The notes below the pieces were generated by a model that was not told where the DNA came from, made no database searches, and saw nothing but the letters and a program-made list of their open reading frames with translations. Below, one piece after another: positions 61,168 to 64,000 of a stretch of 64,000 nucleotides of DNA. Position 1 is the stretch's first letter; every line of letters begins with the position of its first letter. The position numbers were made by a program, and so were the translations under genes. The DNA comes from Hymenobacter gelipurpurascens (GTDB lineage: Bacteria > Bacteroidota > Bacteroidia > Cytophagales > Hymenobacteraceae). Location: assembly GCF_900187375.1 (NCBI RefSeq), contig NZ_FYEW01000004.1, forward strand, positions 1-64,000, read 5' to 3'.

Positions 61168-63210
61168 CTACAGAAACAGGCCGACGAGCAGGTCAAGGAC
61201 CTTAATGCCGATGAAGGGTACTATCACGCCGCCCAGGCCATAAATCAATAGGTTGCGGCGCAGCAGGGCCGAGGCGCCGATGGCCTGATAGGGCACACCT
61301 TTCAGGGCCAGGGGCACGAGTAGCGGAATGATGAGGGCGTTGAAAATGACGGCCGAGAGGATGGCCGACTGCGGCGACTTCAGGCCCATGATGTTGAGCG
61401 CGCCCAGGGCCGGAATGCCCACCATGAACAGCGCCGGCACGATGGCAAAATACTTGGCTACGTCGTTGGCAATGGAAAACGTGGTGAGCGTGCCGCGGGT
61501 CATGAGCAGCTGCTTGCCAATTTCCACTACTTCAATCAGCTTGGTGGGGTCGTTGTCGAGGTCGACCATGTTGCCGGCTTCCTTGGCGGCCTGGGTGCCC
61601 GAGTTCATGGCTACCCCCACGTCGGCCTGGGCCAGGGCGGGGGCGTCGTTGGTGCCGTCGCCCATCATGGCTACCAGCTTGCCGGCCTGCTGCTCGCGGC
61701 GAATGTAGAGCATCTTGTCCTCGGGCTTGGCCTCGGCAATAAAGTCGTCCACACCGGCCTTTTCGGCGATGAACCGGGCCGTGAGCGGGTTGTCACCGGT
61801 CACCATCACCGTTTTGATGCCCATGGCCCGCAGGCGTTCGAACCGCTCCTGAATGCCGGGCTTGATGATGTCCTGCAGCTCGACCACGCCCAGCACCCGG
61901 TCGTTTTCGCTGAGCACCAGCGGGGTGCCGCCGTTACTGGCCACCGCCTGCACGCGCTCAGCCACTTCGCTGGGGTACAGTTGGCTAGCCGCTTCGGCCA
62001 GGCGGCGAATGGCATCCGCGGCGCCTTTGCGGATGCGGGTACCGTCGGCCAGCGTCACGCCGCTGCTGCGCGTTTCGGCCGTGAACTTGATAAGCTCGGC
62101 CCCTGCAAGGCAGGCTTGCAGCTGGACGAAGTCCACCTGGTTGTCGCGGGCCAACTCCACGATGCTTTTGCCTTCGGGTGTTTCATCGGTGAGCGAGCTG
62201 AGCGTGGCGTATTCCACGAACTGCGTGATGGGCACGCCGGGTGCGGGCCAGAAGTGGGTGGCCTTGCGGTTGCCGATGGTAATGGTGCCGGTTTTATCCA
62301 GCAGCAGCACGTCGATGTCGCCGGCCGTTTCCACCGCCTTGCCGCTCTTGGTGATGACGTTGGCGCGCAGGGCGCGGTCCATGCCCGCGATGCCGATGGC
62401 CGAGAGCAGCCCGCCAATCGTGGTCGGAATCAAACACACGAACAAGGCAATAAAGGAAGCAATGGCAATGGGCGTCTTCGAGTACTCCGCGAAGGGCTGC
62501 AGCGTCACGCAGACAATGACAAAAACTAGCGTAAAGCCCGCCAGCAGGATGGTGAGGGCAATTTCGTTGGGCGTTTTCTGCCGCGAGGCGCCTTCCACCA
62601 GCGCAATCATCTTATCCAGAAACGACTCGCCGGGAGCGGTGGTCACCTGCACCACGATGCGGTCAGACAGCACCTTGGTGCCACCCGTCACGCTGGACTT
62701 GTCGCCGCCCGCCTCCCGAATCACCGGGGCCGACTCGCCCGTGATGGCCGACTCGTCGATGGTGGCCAGCCCTTCGATAATCTCGCCGTCAGTGGGAATG
62801 ATTTCGCCGGCCACGACCACGAATACCTGGCCTTTCTGCAGTTGGGCCGAGCTGACGACTTGAATTTCACCGGTTTCCAGGCGCACGTTGGCCGGCGTAT
62901 CCTGGCGGGTTTTGCGCAGGGAGTCGGCCTGGGCCTTGCCCCGCGCCTCGGCAATGGCCTCGGCGAAGTTGGCAAAGAGCAGAGTCAGCAACAGCACCAA
63001 AAAAACGGTGAAGTTGTAGCCGAACGAGCCCTGGGCCGGGTCGGGATGCACCAGCAGGCCGAGGGTGACCAAGAGCATCACCACCGTGCCCAGCTCCACG
63101 GTGAACATCACCGGGTTGCGGAACATGATGCGCGGGTCGAGCTTGACGAAGGCCTGCTTGACGGCTTCGGCGACCAGCGCAGGTTGAAACAAAGAAGTGG
63201 ACTGTGCCAT
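61168..63210 (-). CDS. kdpB: KdpB, P-type potassium-transporting ATPase subunit B
   Basis: About 680 residues from ATG 63210 ([13 protein letters not shown]); an ATG at 63312 would reach into kdpA. The phosphorylated Asp in [16 protein letters not shown] is about residue 304, the actuator loop [13 protein letters not shown] near 157, the hinge [20 protein letters not shown] near 514. Eight hydrophobic segments as in the family. It hydrolyses ATP to drive K+ uptake through KdpA. It follows kdpA by ~34 bases and precedes kdpC by 29. Start, length and motifs are all normal. Confidence 0.95.
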   Translation of the reverse strand: MAQSTSLFQPALVAEAVKQAFVKLDPRIMFRNPVMFTVELGTVVMLLVTLGLLVHPDPAQGSFGYNFTVFLVLLLTLLFANFAEAIAEARGKAQADSLRKTRQDTPANVRLETGEIQVVSSAQLQKGQVFVVVAGEIIPTDGEIIEGLATIDESAITGESAPVIREAGGDKSSVTGGTKVLSDRIVVQVTTAPGESFLDKMIALVEGASRQKTPNEIALTILLAGFTLVFVIVCVTLQPFAEYSKTPIAIASFIALFVCLIPTTIGGLLSAIGIAGMDRALRANVITKSGKAVETAGDIDVLLLDKTGTITIGNRKATHFWPAPGVPITQFVEYATLSSLTDETPEGKSIVELARDNQVDFVQLQACLAGAELIKFTAETRSSGVTLADGTRIRKGAADAIRRLAEAASQLYPSEVAERVQAVASNGGTPLVLSENDRVLGVVELQDIIKPGIQERFERLRAMGIKTVMVTGDNPLTARFIAEKAGVDDFIAEAKPEDKMLYIRREQQAGKLVAMMGDGTNDAPALAQADVGVAMNSGTQAAKEAGNMVDLDNDPTKLIEVVEIGKQLLMTRGTLTTFSIANDVAKYFAIVPALFMVGIPALGALNIMGLKSPQSAILSAVIFNALIIPLLVPLALKGVPYQAIGASALLRRNLLIYGLGGVIVPFIGIKVLDLLVGLFL

Positions 63211-63244
63211 AAGTAGGAACGAGGAATTGCGAGACAGAGCGGGC

Positions 63245-64000
63245 CTAGTAGAGCGTGAAGTGCTCGGCGATGGGACCCAGGGCCAGGGCGGGGAAAAAGG
63301 CCAGCGCGGCAATGATGACGATGACGGCCAGCACCATCACCCCGAAGGTGGCCGTGTCGGCGGGCAGGGTGCCGGCGCCCTCGGGGATGTACTTTTTGCG
63401 GGCCAGCAGGCCGGCAATTGCTACCGGCCCGATGAGGGGCAGAAAGCGGGAGAGCAGCAGTACGATGCCCGTGCCGATGTTCCAGAACGGCGTGTTGTCA
63501 CCTAGTCCCTCGAAGCCCGAGCCGTTGTTGGCGGCCGCGGAGGTGAACTCATAGAGCATCTCCGAGAAGCCGTGGAAGCCAGGGTTGGCCAGCCAGCCGG
63601 CGTACTCGGCGGGGTGGCCGGTGTAGGTGTGCGCCGCCAGGGCCGTGCCGGCCAGAATGAGCAGCGGGTGCAGCAGCGTCACGAGGATGGCAATCTTCAT
63701 CTCGCGGCCCTCGATTTTCTTGCCCAGAAACTCCGGCGTGCGCCCCACCATCAGGCCGGCGATGAACACGGCGATAACCAGGTAGGCGAAGAAGTTGAGC
63801 AAACCCACGCCGCAGCCCCCGTAGAAGGCATTGGTCATCATGCCCAGCAGCTGGCTCAGGCCGGAAAGGGGCATAAAGGAGTCGTGCATGGAGTTCACCG
63901 AGCCGCAGCTGATGACAGTATTGGTGATGGACCAATACGCCGAGGCGGCGGCCCCGAAGCGCACTTCCTTGCCCTCCATGGCCCCCAGGCTTTGGTCAAC
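63245..64000 (-). CDS. kdpA: KdpA, potassium-transporting ATPase subunit A (C-terminal part; 5' end outside window)
   Basis: The frame is open to the window edge; 252 residues are visible. [20 protein letters not shown] and [20 protein letters not shown] carry two of the four selectivity-filter loops of Kdp[21 protein letters not shown] and [14 protein letters not shown] are transmembrane helices. KdpA binds and translocates K+. It is the first gene of the operon seen here; any kdpF and a promoter lie outside the window. Confidence 0.95.
   Translation of the reverse strand, partial: VDQSLGAMEGKEVRFGAAASAYWSITNTVISCGSVNSMHDSFMPLSGLSQLLGMMTNAFYGGCGVGLLNFFAYLVIAVFIAGLMVGRTPEFLGKKIEGREMKIAILVTLLHPLLILAGTALAAHTYTGHPAEYAGWLANPGFHGFSEMLYEFTSAAANNGSGFEGLGDNTPFWNIGTGIVLLLSRFLPLIGPVAIAGLLARKKYIPEGAGTLPADTATFGVMVLAVIVIIAALAFFPALALGPIAEHFTLY

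Overview
The window looks like chromosomal DNA of a GC-rich member of the Bacteroidota, most like Hymenobacter (Hymenobacteraceae). This is inferred from type IX secretion (T9SS) C-terminal sorting domains on two secreted proteins, Bacteroidetes-type conjugation proteins (TraM, TraN/DUF4138, BtgA/BtgB-like mobilization proteins), a LytS/LytTR two-component pair, and multi-PAS sensor kinases. No rRNA, intact tRNA or CRISPR array was seen. No similarity search was run; all names rest on motifs read by eye.

Layout. (1) 1-16980: an exopolysaccharide locus on the + strand. It opens with the 3' end of a T9SS-sorted secreted protein, followed by a flippase and a Wzy-like polymerase (both AT-rich), five glycosyltransferases, a WcaF-like acetyltransferase and a VanZ-like protein. 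It closes with a 1421-residue secreted beta-helix/malectin protein and a strong terminator. (2) 17000-33300: an accessory region of small hypothetical proteins, two lipoproteins (one an SGNH hydrolase), an arylamine N-acetyltransferase, a LytTR two-component pair, a vanadium-haloperoxidase-like protein and a sensor kinase. Relics of IS3, IS982 and IS5-type transposases and a broken FMN reductase are mixed in. (3) 33500-48900: a decayed conjugative or mobilizable element. It holds VirB5-like, TraM and TraN genes, ParA with a partner, an AT-rich repeat region that may be an origin and oriT, a BtgA-like accessory protein, a BtgB-like relaxase and a TraG-type coupling protein, plus broken ardC, AbiEi-like and Fic genes. 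Its most striking gene is a tandem PAS sensor array fused in frame to a TraN C-terminal domain. (4) 49150-55800: a minus-strand redox operon (EthD-like protein, two luciferase-like flavin oxidoreductases, NmrA-like and F420-reductase-like NAD(P) proteins) with two ArsR regulators that flank the deletion scar of an RND efflux operon. (5) 56280-64000: a minus-strand kdp potassium-uptake operon (kdpA partial, kdpB, kdpC, an outer-membrane barrel, a kinase-less KdpD sensor half and a separate histidine kinase).

The polysaccharide genes plausibly work as one pathway: lipid-linked repeat synthesis by the glycosyltransferases and acetyltransferase, flipping, polymerization, and processing or binding by the secreted beta-helix protein. 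The element in region 3 keeps DNA-processing genes (relaxase, coupling protein, partition) but only three recognisable channel genes, so it could at most be mobilized by a helper unless the rest lies elsewhere.
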